A stretch of DNA of 11,942 nucleotides, from NCBI GenBank assembly GCA_019136325.1, contig JAGVUJ010000333.1, forward strand, positions 1 to 11,942, in the 5' to 3' direction. The position numbers were made by a program, and so were the translations under genes. The DNA comes from Deltaproteobacteria bacterium. GTDB taxonomy: Bacteria > Desulfobacterota > Syntrophia > Syntrophales > Smithellaceae. The notes beneath the pieces are model-generated. The model was given only the letters and a program-made list of their open reading frames with translations, had not been told where the DNA came from and searched no databases. Positions 1 to 5,620 of this stretch are shown one piece after another (the first letter of the stretch is position 1; each line of letters begins with the position of its first letter).

Positions 1-351
1 AAAGATTTCCCGCATCGCGGTGTTGATCGCGTCGCAGACCATGTCGGAATTCAGCGCTTCCAGAATGGTCTTATGCGGCAGAATTTCGGCGGCCATCGCG
101 GCGGAGTGGGTCATGCCGGTGCAGCCGATACATTCAACCAGCGCTTCTTCAATGATACCGTCTTTGACGTTCAGGGTCAGCTTGCAGGCCCCCTGCTGGG
201 GCGCGCACCAGCCGACGCCATGAGTCAGCCCCGAGATATCCTTGATCTCTTTCACCTGGGTCCATTTGCCCTCCTGCGGAATCGGGGCAGGACCGTTTTT
301 CGCCCCTTTGGCGACTACGCACATTTGTTCAACTTCATGAGTGTATTCCAT
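1..351 (-). CDS. NifU-like iron-sulfur cluster assembly scaffold protein (3' end outside window)
   Basis: The minus-strand frame from ATG at 351 stays open to the window edge, giving the first 117 residues. The protein begins MEYTHEVEQM and has a cysteine-rich core: WCAPQQGAC (C49, C56) and VECIGCTGM (C74, C77), plus C11 and C106. The layout resembles the NifU/IscU N-terminal fold seen in small 'iron-sulfur cluster assembly scaffold' proteins of anaerobes, which assemble or carry Fe-S clusters in the cytoplasm. The start is supported by a GGAAGGAG ribosome binding site about 9 nt upstream (361-368). A promoter lies at 442-470. The C-terminus and any operon partner lie beyond position 1. The assignment comes from recognising the sequence pattern. 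The exact role (scaffold, carrier or a specialised maturation factor) is not shown by the sequence. Confidence 0.8.
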   Translation of the reverse strand, partial: MEYTHEVEQMCVVAKGAKNGPAPIPQEGKWTQVKEIKDISGLTHGVGWCAPQQGACKLTLNVKDGIIEEALVECIGCTGMTHSAAMAAEILPHKTILEALNSDMVCDAINTAMREIF

Positions 352-441
352 AAACTATCTCTCCTTCCGGTAATACCGTTCGCTTTCACCGGTTAATTTC
401 AGCCGATAAAAGTAATTTACTGTTACAATACTGCCGGTCAT

Positions 442-470
442 AATCTAGCACCGGAGGGGTTATTTTTCAA
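442..470 (-). promoter_or_regulatory. Putative sigma-70 promoter of the NifU-like gene
   Basis: Read on the minus strand, TTGAAA (465-470) and TAGATT (442-447) are separated by 17 nt, giving a leader of about 85 nt before the ATG at 351. An inverted repeat CCGGT-N11-ACCGG (434-438 and 450-454) brackets the -10 element, and a second CCGGT-N16-ACCGG pair (367-371 and 388-392) sits just before the ribosome binding site. Such repeats could be operator or leader structure, but the arms are short. The rest of 352-585 is AT-rich with no gene that I can support. Confidence 0.4.
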
Positions 471-585
471 ATTAATTTGTTGGGGGATAGCTTAAGTCTT
501 TGATTACATTATGACTTGAAAGAAAGATTTTCTTAGAAGAAAACGTTCAAAAATCAGTAGTGGCTTTTGTGTTGTCCGCCGGTTT

Positions 586-1326
586 TTATTGTTGGGTGTT
601 GTTTTGTTTAATTGCTCTTTCAATAATCTGTTTCACAAACTCTGGGATTGTCTGTCCCGTTTTTTTAGCATCTCTTTTCAATCGTTCATATTGATCTATC
701 TCTTTTCCTTGCCATATTAAATCAGCACGCCGCACTTGTTGCATAGCGATGTGTGAATAATCTTCCGGATATGCCCAGTAACAAGAAAGACAAATTTTCT
801 TTTTCTTCAGGAGTTGCCAATTTTCGCAATGTTCACACGACCATGATTTTGCTCTATTTGCTGAACCTGATAACAACATGAAGTCATCTGGTTTCAGCTC
901 GCCACCATCACCATCGCCTCCAACTTCGAAAGGAACACGATGGTCTATTTGAAGCTCACGTTCGTCCATGTCTTCAAGATAAATAAAGCACTTACATCCA
1001 TATTTCTTTATAAGAAACTCTTTGATTTTCTTTGATAGACCTGTACGCCCCGACAGCTTTTTGAATTGCTTTTTGCTTATATCGCCAAAGCGATAAGCCG
1101 CAATTTTCCTGCCATCTGAACCAGTGACACGAAAAGTCTCAAGGGGAATACCTTGTTCTCGGACATCCCGAACTGCTCTAGGCGGATGATTATATCCATA
1201 TTTTTCCTTTAGTTCCTCTGTTGTGATTTGTCCATGCTTCAAGACATGTTCGATAACTGTTTTAGGACGTTTCGCATTTACAGATCTGCAAAGATCAAGA
1301 AATTCTTTTGGGTATTTTTGCGGCAT
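586..1326 (-). CDS. HNH-type restriction endonuclease of a Type II-like R-M system
   Basis: This 246-residue protein has an N-terminal winged-helix-like region (about 20-68), a central beta-beta-alpha-metal (HNH) nuclease region and a four-cysteine zinc site. The nuclease signature is IDHRVPFEVGG with candidate catalytic H129, followed by MLLSGSANRAKSWSCEHC with N157. C164/C167 and C179/C182 form the likely zinc knuckle. The C-terminal stretch (about 216-241, AKKTGQTIPEFVKQIIERAI) resembles a ribbon-helix-helix segment. It lies directly downstream of an adenine methyltransferase gene and overlaps it by 32 nt in another frame, the usual arrangement for a cognate nuclease that cuts unmethylated DNA. 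GGAGG at 1339-1343 stands 12 nt before the ATG, somewhat far. The recognition sequence cannot be read from the protein. A free-standing HNH nuclease is the alternative, but the pairing makes a restriction enzyme more likely. Confidence 0.78.
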   Translation of the reverse strand: MPQKYPKEFLDLCRSVNAKRPKTVIEHVLKHGQITTEELKEKYGYNHPPRAVRDVREQGIPLETFRVTGSDGRKIAAYRFGDISKKQFKKLSGRTGLSKKIKEFLIKKYGCKCFIYLEDMDERELQIDHRVPFEVGGDGDGGELKPDDFMLLSGSANRAKSWSCEHCENWQLLKKKKICLSCYWAYPEDYSHIAMQQVRRADLIWQGKEIDQYERLKRDAKKTGQTIPEFVKQIIERAIKQNNTQQ

Positions 1327-2242
1327 AACGTGCCCGTGCCTCCATTAAAACAAGCTGTTCAGTCTCGCGTCTTCTGTGGAAATATGGTGAAGCTGCAACT
1401 TCTTCAGCTAATTGCGGTGATAAATATAAGGATTCAACAGTAATGGCATTGCGTTTAAGTAACGTGGCCTGAGATGATCGACCAGCTTCCAATTCAATTA
1501 AAGTCAACGAAAGATTATCGGGCAACCGATTACCAAAGGTTTTATCTCCTGTCCGACCATCATAACTAACGGCGTAACGTATATTACGAGTATTCAACTC
1601 TGTCAAAGCTGTTACAAATTCTTCATATAATACGCCGGAGAAATAACGAGAATCCCTATCCCCACACACTCCTTGATAGGGCGGGTCCATGTATACAACA
1701 TCATCCTCATTTATATTTAATAAAACATCCTTGTAATCTAGCGATGATATTATAGTCTTCCCTTTCAAAAGGTAAGATACACCGAGAATATTTTCCCGTA
1801 TTGTTTCCGGTCGTGTCCCATGGCGTCGTTTATCAGGACTTTGATTAAAAAGTCCTTCGGCATTGTAACGCACAGAGCCTTTCACACAGCGTGCAAGCAA
1901 ATAAAGAAATAATCTGGGGTCTCCAGTTCGATTGAAATCTTCTCTAACTCGATAATAATGCTCTATAGAATCATCCTGCTGCTTATTCCATAGTTTTTTA
2001 TAAAATTCTGATATTTCAACGGGATGATTAATTATGAGACCAAGCAATTCAGCAAGAGGTTTATTTAAATCATTTATCCAATATGAATTTGCGCTGGCCC
2101 TCGCAGCACAGGCTATTGAAATAGCAGCAGTACCAGCGAACGGTTCGACCAGTCTTGAAAATTTGTTAGGCAAGTATCGGAGAATGTTTGTTGCAAGAAT
2201 TCTCTTGCTTCCCTGATATTGTATAGGATGTGGAACTTTCAT
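1295..2242 (-). CDS. D12-class DNA adenine (N6) methyltransferase of an R-M system
   Basis: This 315-residue protein methylates adenine in DNA with S-adenosylmethionine, protecting the host from the neighbouring nuclease. The motifs occur in the Dam/D12 order: motif X QYQGSKR (8-14), motif I VEPFAGTAAI (32-41, SAM binding, with FAGTA in place of the common FxGxG) and catalytic motif IV DPPY (186-189). A target-recognition segment lies between I and IV and a C-terminal tail follows. The length is slightly above E. coli Dam (278 residues), as is usual for R-M methylases of this class. The gene is first in the cassette, so methylation can be established before cleavage. It is strongly AT-rich: two sample 60-base lines hand-counted at 27% and 32% G+C, against 50% for a sample in pilT. 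This suggests acquisition by transfer. No clear Shine-Dalgarno precedes the ATG at 2242. An orphan Dam is unlikely because the nuclease gene overlaps it. Confidence 0.88.
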   Translation of the reverse strand: MKVPHPIQYQGSKRILATNILRYLPNKFSRLVEPFAGTAAISIACAARASANSYWINDLNKPLAELLGLIINHPVEISEFYKKLWNKQQDDSIEHYYRVREDFNRTGDPRLFLYLLARCVKGSVRYNAEGLFNQSPDKRRHGTRPETIRENILGVSYLLKGKTIISSLDYKDVLLNINEDDVVYMDPPYQGVCGDRDSRYFSGVLYEEFVTALTELNTRNIRYAVSYDGRTGDKTFGNRLPDNLSLTLIELEAGRSSQATLLKRNAITVESLYLSPQLAEEVAASPYFHRRRETEQLVLMEARARYAAKIPKRIS

Positions 2243-2262
2243 GTTATATGTCTTATTTACCT

Positions 2263-2298
2263 ATTTTATACACAATAAGTAATATACCAACCTAGGTT
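2263..2298 (-). promoter_or_regulatory. Putative R-M promoter with adjoining 10-bp palindrome
   Basis: On the minus strand TTGGTA (2285-2290) and TAAAAT (2263-2268) are 16 nt apart, about 20-40 nt upstream of the methyltransferase start. The perfect palindrome AACCTAGGTT (2289-2298) touches the -35 element and could be an operator. The region is very AT-rich, so chance matches to promoter elements are likely. Confidence 0.3.
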
Positions 2299-2429
2299 TT
2301 CCGATTATTCTATTATAAACTTACACTATCTAATCAATAATGAAAAGAGAAATTATCTTTATAAATCAAAAGGAAATAAACTTTTTCCATCGGGTATTTT
2401 GTGGTAATGAATCGTTGCAATAATGATGG

Positions 2430-2449
2430 ATTCCGGCCTGCGCCGGAAT
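2430..2449 (+). repeat. REP-like palindrome (ATTCCGGC / GCCGGAAT hairpin)
   Basis: ATTCCGGC (2430-2437) and GCCGGAAT (2442-2449) form a perfect 8-bp stem with a CTGC loop. With the flanking ATGACGG it matches the widespread family of short proteobacterial repeats that read GTCATTCCGGC...GCCGGAATCC on the other strand. Such repeats usually occur many times in intergenic DNA. This copy ends only 17 nt before the glycosylase start and marks the boundary between the AT-rich R-M cassette and ordinary chromosome. Only one copy is visible in the window. Confidence 0.6.
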
Positions 2450-2466
2450 GACGGATGTAAAAAATC

Positions 2467-3033
2467 ATGAGCATATTGAACAGAAAATTTTATCATCGGG
2501 ATACGCTGCGGGTGGCGCGGGAGCTTTTGGGAAAAAAGCTGGTGCGGCGGGTAAACGGTGTTGACCTTTCCGGCATGATTGCGGAGACAGAAGCATACTG
2601 CGGAAGAGAGGACAGCGCCTGCCACGCCCACCGCGGAAAGACACAGCGCAACGCCGTCATGTTCGGCAGGCCCGGTCACGCTTATGTTTACTTTACCTAC
2701 GGCATGCATTACATGCTCAACCTGGTAACCGAGGAAGAGGAAAATCCCTGCGCCGTGCTGATCAGGGCGATTGTGCCGCTTACCGGCATTGCAGCGATGG
2801 AAGCCCGCCGCAAGAAGAAAGGCGCCGAGTTAACCAACGGACCGGCCAAGCTTTGCCAGGCACTGTCTATTGACAAATCTCTAAACGGCTGGGATTTAAC
2901 ACTGGGCAGTGAATTGTGGGTGGAGGATTACAAAAAGATTCCGGATTCTAAAATCATCACGACGCCCCGCATCGGCATCGATTACGCGCATCAAAAAGAC
3001 AGAAACGCTCTCTGGCGTTTTTTATTCAAATAA
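2467..3033 (+). CDS. aag: 3-methyladenine DNA glycosylase (AAG/MPG family)
   Basis: This 188-residue protein excises 3-methyladenine and other alkylated or deaminated purines from DNA, starting base-excision repair. Residues matching those of human AAG can be placed by eye: AETEAY holds the general-base glutamate (E42) and the intercalation-pocket tyrosine (Y44). H53 corresponds to human H136, the YVYFTYGM segment (72-80) supplies the nucleotide-flipping tyrosines, N85 matches the asparagine of the active site, and R100 lies in VLIRAIVP. NGPAKLCQAL (124-133) is the conserved family block. The length is typical of the single-domain bacterial enzyme. The ATG at 2467 has no convincing Shine-Dalgarno, and the REP-like palindrome lies directly upstream. 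Because MSILNRKFYHRDTLRVARELLG is the normal family N-terminus, the start is still likely right. It is convergent with the next gene. Confidence 0.92.
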   Translation: MSILNRKFYHRDTLRVARELLGKKLVRRVNGVDLSGMIAETEAYCGREDSACHAHRGKTQRNAVMFGRPGHAYVYFTYGMHYMLNLVTEEEENPCAVLIRAIVPLTGIAAMEARRKKKGAELTNGPAKLCQALSIDKSLNGWDLTLGSELWVEDYKKIPDSKIITTPRIGIDYAHQKDRNALWRFLFK

Positions 3034-3046
3034 GATGCCGGAAAAA

Positions 3047-4114
3047 TCATCGGGGGCAGGTCTCTTTTGTTTCCTGATAAAATTCCATGAATAATTTCCA
3101 GCCGGCCAGAAAGAGCGCCGCAATAATCGGTCCCAAAACAAAACCTGACGCCCCGAACGCCGCAATGCCGCCCAGGGTGGAAAGAAAGATTAAAAGAGCG
3201 TGCATGTTGGTGTCGCGTCCCATTAAGACCGGTCGCAACAAGTTGTCAACACTGCTGATGACCACCGCTCCGAAAACCAGAATGGTGACGCCCTGCCAGA
3301 TATTTCCGAGAAATATCATGATGATTCCGGCCGGCGCCCAGACCAGCGAACAGCCAATCGCCGGCACAATCGATAAACCAAACATGATGACTCCCCAGAC
3401 GAGGGCTTTTTCGATTCCCGTGATATAAAAAATCAAGCCGCCCAGGCATCCCTGAATGCCGCCGATGACAAAAGTAAATTTCAAGGATGCTTTTGCCGTG
3501 TTGAAAAACTGATCGATGAAATGGCGAAGATGTTTATTTTCCATCGGGATATTATTCATGATGGTTGTGATGAGATGTTCGCCGTCGCGCAGAAAATAAA
3601 AAAGCGTGTAGAGCATGACGGCGAATTTGACAATCACCAGAATTGTATTTTGTGTGAATGACGATATATGATTGACAATATAGGTGGTCACGACTTTGAG
3701 AGCGTCCTGGGACTTCTCCAGGACAAACGCCTGGTCGATGTTCAGGCGGGCAAAAAGAGGATTTTTGTTCAAGGAGTTGAGAAATTCGGAAAGAGAAGCA
3801 ATCCACGACGAACTGTTGTTGTCAAAGGATTTATAGATGTCGAACGCTTCGATAATCAGCAAATCAACGAGCAATCCGATGGGAATAATCAGGCAGAGAA
3901 AGATGATCGAAAGCGTCACTCCCGCGCACAGATTGGGATTTGTAATCTTTTTATTCAGAAACTTGTAGAGCGGAAAGAATATACCGGCAACCAGCACCGC
4001 CCAGAAAATAGCGAAGAAGAAAGGCTTGAGAATGTACAGGAAAAAAACGGTTATGATGGCCAGCAAAATTAAAAAACCGTTTTTTTGAAAATGATAAACA
4101 GGTTTGTCGTTCAT
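3047..4114 (-). CDS. AI-2E family transporter (PerM/TqsA-like membrane protein)
   Basis: This 355-residue inner-membrane protein has about eight hydrophobic segments: paired helices at about 12-52, one at 62-88, then a soluble loop (about 90-150), and five more between 152 and 340. The diagnostic family block is present: SSVDNLLRPVLMGRDTNMHALL (with D290, R294, P295), followed by the glycine-rich end ...GGIAAFGASGFVLGPIIAAL. Members export autoinducer-2 in E. coli (TqsA) or act as Na+(Li+)/H+ antiporters in some bacteria, and most have no tested substrate. Here the substrate cannot be inferred. The length is typical. The ATG at 4114 has only a weak ribosome site. It is transcribed divergently from the selenoprotein gene and convergently with the glycosylase gene, with 13 nt between the ends. 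Confidence 0.88.
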   Translation of the reverse strand: MNDKPVYHFQKNGFLILLAIITVFFLYILKPFFFAIFWAVLVAGIFFPLYKFLNKKITNPNLCAGVTLSIIFLCLIIPIGLLVDLLIIEAFDIYKSFDNNSSSWIASLSEFLNSLNKNPLFARLNIDQAFVLEKSQDALKVVTTYIVNHISSFTQNTILVIVKFAVMLYTLFYFLRDGEHLITTIMNNIPMENKHLRHFIDQFFNTAKASLKFTFVIGGIQGCLGGLIFYITGIEKALVWGVIMFGLSIVPAIGCSLVWAPAGIIMIFLGNIWQGVTILVFGAVVISSVDNLLRPVLMGRDTNMHALLIFLSTLGGIAAFGASGFVLGPIIAALFLAGWKLFMEFYQETKETCPR

Positions 4115-4179
4115 ATCGAAAATCAGACCTTTAATGCTGATAAAGTCATGCGATGGAGGAATCCAACAACAAGTAATTA

Positions 4180-4209
4180 ATAATAAACTACGGCAACTTA
4201 TAATGTCAA
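4180..4209 (-). promoter_or_regulatory. Putative promoter of the AI-2E family gene
   Basis: On the minus strand a consensus TTGACA (4204-4209) is followed after 18 nt by TATTAT (4180-4185). It lies about 65-95 nt upstream of the start at 4114 and back to back with the selenoprotein promoter, with only 35 nt between the two -35 boxes. Confidence 0.5.
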
Positions 4210-4244
4210 TTTATAATTAATCATCATAAAAAGAAAGATTTTGA

Positions 4245-4272
4245 TTGACATATCGGCAGGCATGAATAATTT
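4245..4272 (+). promoter_or_regulatory. Putative sigma-70 promoter of the selenoprotein gene
   Basis: A perfect TTGACA (4245-4250) is followed by a 16-nt spacer and TAATTT (4267-4272). The predicted start near 4279 gives a leader of about 40 nt that contains the AAGGAGG ribosome binding site (4305-4311), 7 nt before the ATG at 4319. Confidence 0.55.
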
Positions 4273-4318
4273 AACCGGTAGATGGATAATCAATATTCAT
4301 CAAAAAGGAGGATATTTG

Positions 4319-4636
4319 ATGTTTACAGTTACAGAAAAAGCGCTGGAGGTCATTCAGGACTTTATCAAAGCCAAGAAGCCCGATGCCGCTGTGCGGATTA
4401 CCATGTCTATCGGCTGATCCGGTCCCGCTTTGGGCATGGCTCTGGATGAGCCTGGAAAAGATGATGAAGTGTTTGATGAAAAAGGAACGAAATTTGTCAT
4501 TGACAAGGATATTTTCACTCAGGCAAAGCCGATCAATGTTGATTTTATTGAAACACCGCAGGGTTCGGGATTTAAAGTGACATCCAGCCTTTCCGCAGCA
4601 GGCGGCGGATGCGGCTCTTCCTGCAGCGGCTGCTAG
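4319..4636 (+). CDS. HesB/IscA-like selenoprotein (A-type Fe-S carrier family) with Sec at codon 33
   Basis: The frame from ATG 4319 to TAG 4634-4636 encodes 105 residues if the UGA at 4415-4417 is read as selenocysteine. The product starts MFTVTEKALEVIQDFIKAKK, typical of HesB/IscA. It then reads MSIG-U-SGPALGMALDEPG, and ends GGGCGSSCSGC. U33 sits where A-type carriers have their first cluster-ligating cysteine (C35 in E. coli IscA). C98, C102 and C105 correspond to the C-terminal Cys-Gly-Cys, 64 residues later. HesB-like selenoproteins with this IGUSGPALG motif are an established family in anaerobic bacteria. A consensus AAGGAGG 7 nt before the ATG, a good promoter, a SECIS-like hairpin at 4438-4452 and a terminator show an intact transcription unit, not a decayed gene. 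Expected role: Fe-S cluster or redox chemistry in the cytoplasm, untested here. Starting at 4430 instead would remove the core of the fold. Confidence 0.9.
4438..4452 (+). promoter_or_regulatory. Candidate bacterial SECIS element (selenocysteine insertion)
   Basis: GGCTC (4438-4442) and GAGCC (4448-4452) form a perfect 5-bp stem with the loop TGGAT. The loop begins 25 nt after the UGA and carries G at its second position. Both fit the described bacterial SECIS pattern, a small apical loop with an early G roughly 16-37 nt behind UGA. It would recruit SelB with Sec-tRNA and lies entirely within coding sequence. An alternative longer stem (TCCGG at 4418-4422 with CTGGA at 4442-4446) competes with it. 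Confidence 0.6.
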
Positions 4637-4645
4637 AATTTAACG

Positions 4646-4670
4646 GGGGAGGAGACATCCTCCCCTTTTT
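4646..4670 (+). terminator. Rho-independent terminator after the selenoprotein gene
   Basis: GGGGAGGA (4646-4653), loop GACA and TCCTCCCC (4658-4665) make a perfect 8-bp G+C-rich stem followed at once by TTTTT (4666-4670). It begins 10 nt after the selenoprotein stop codon and ends 5 nt before the next ATG, so the TPR gene depends on read-through or an unseen promoter. The 5' arm also holds the only Shine-Dalgarno-like sequence upstream of that ATG. Confidence 0.85.
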
Positions 4671-4675
4671 CACTG

Positions 4676-5620
4676 ATGACCAAAGAAAAGACTTCAAAAA
4701 TCGATCACGCCGAAAATCTCCTGAAACAAAACAATTATGCCGGTGCGATTAGCTTGCTGGAGGAACTCAGCAGGGAATTCCCCGAAGAAGAGTCGGTTTT
4801 GCTGATGCTGTCGTGGGCTTATTATGACAGCGGAAATATTCAGCAGACCGTCCGATGTTTAAACGCGCTGCTGGAACGGGAATTCAGCCGAAAAGTTTTT
4901 ACCGGCTTCGCTTTTGACGAACTGGTGCGCATTTATAAACAGCAAAAAGATTTTTCACGTCTGGTGGAAATTTGCGAAAGGGCGGTTGCCGTGCAGCCTG
5001 ACGATATCGGTCTGCTGAATGAACTGGGCAATGCGTACCTCCAATCGGGCAGAGCCGGGAAAGCCTGTGCCGCGTACGAACAACTCGTCAAAATGGAAAA
5101 CGACAACCCCGTCTTTTATTGTCTGTGGGGCGATGCTTTGTTTGCCGCGGGATTAAAAAAAGAAAGCGAAGCAATGTATTTGAAAGCCAGCGCCATAGAC
5201 CCCGATCAACGGGACCATTATTATTTCAAGATTGCCGTTTTATTTCAAAAGGCGGGAAATCATCAGGATGCCGAACGAGTATTGACTCAATGCATCGCCG
5301 TCAATGCATCCAATCCTCTTTACTATTGTTCACTGGGGGACAGCCTTGTCGGCATGGGAAAAATTCAAAAGGCCCGGGAAGCCTATGAACAGGCGGCTCA
5401 ACACGATGCTGTCCGGGCGGCCGCTTATTATAATCGTCTGGGCCATTCTTTGATGAACGCCGGAAACTTCGCCGAAGCAGCCACCGCTTTCCAGACAGCG
5501 ATCAACCATGAACCGTTGCGGACCTATTACATCAACCTGTCTTCGGCCTATGAAAAAATGGGGCTGGCTGATCGGGCGGAAACGCTGATACGTGAAGCGG
5601 ATAAAATGACGGGAGCTTAA
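4676..5620 (+). CDS. Tetratricopeptide repeat (TPR) protein
   Basis: This 314-residue protein is almost wholly TPR repeats, with no signal peptide, membrane segment or enzymatic domain. Repeats can be traced at about 6-39, 40-73, 112-145, 146-179, 180-213, 214-247, 250-283 and 284-311. Typical repeat cores are LLNELGNAYLQSGRAGKACAAYEQ, YNRLGHSLMNAGNFAEAATAFQTAI and YINLSSAYEKMGLADRAETL. TPR arrays are protein-binding scaffolds, so this is probably a cytoplasmic adaptor with an unknown partner. The ATG at 4676 lies just behind a terminator hairpin and lacks a free ribosome binding site. The repeat register begins by residue 6, so a much later start is unlikely. Its stop codon overlaps that of the convergent receiver-like gene by 3 nt (shared TTAA). 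Its position behind the selenoprotein may be incidental. Confidence 0.85.
   Translation: MTKEKTSKIDHAENLLKQNNYAGAISLLEELSREFPEEESVLLMLSWAYYDSGNIQQTVRCLNALLEREFSRKVFTGFAFDELVRIYKQQKDFSRLVEICERAVAVQPDDIGLLNELGNAYLQSGRAGKACAAYEQLVKMENDNPVFYCLWGDALFAAGLKKESEAMYLKASAIDPDQRDHYYFKIAVLFQKAGNHQDAERVLTQCIAVNASNPLYYCSLGDSLVGMGKIQKAREAYEQAAQHDAVRAAAYYNRLGHSLMNAGNFAEAATAFQTAINHEPLRTYYINLSSAYEKMGLADRAETLIREADKMTGA

Noticed and set aside
73..396. Plus-strand reading frame of 107 codons opposite the NifU-like gene
   Set aside because: It is the antisense of a recognisable minus-strand gene and shows no family pattern.
2359..2709. Minus-strand frame of 116 codons with FRRRPESI-type residues
   Set aside because: It runs over the REP-like palindrome and antisense to the glycosylase; FRRRPESI is the usual artefact of translating such repeats.
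4319..4417. Selenoprotein gene as a pseudogene ended by a stop at codon 33
   Set aside because: Both halves keep family motifs and the stop sits exactly at the key Cys position with a SECIS-like hairpin behind it; promoter, SD and terminator are intact.
4430..4636. A separate 68-residue gene starting at an internal ATG after the UGA
   Set aside because: It lacks the HesB N-terminal half, has no SD, and the upstream frame is clearly the same gene read through a Sec codon.
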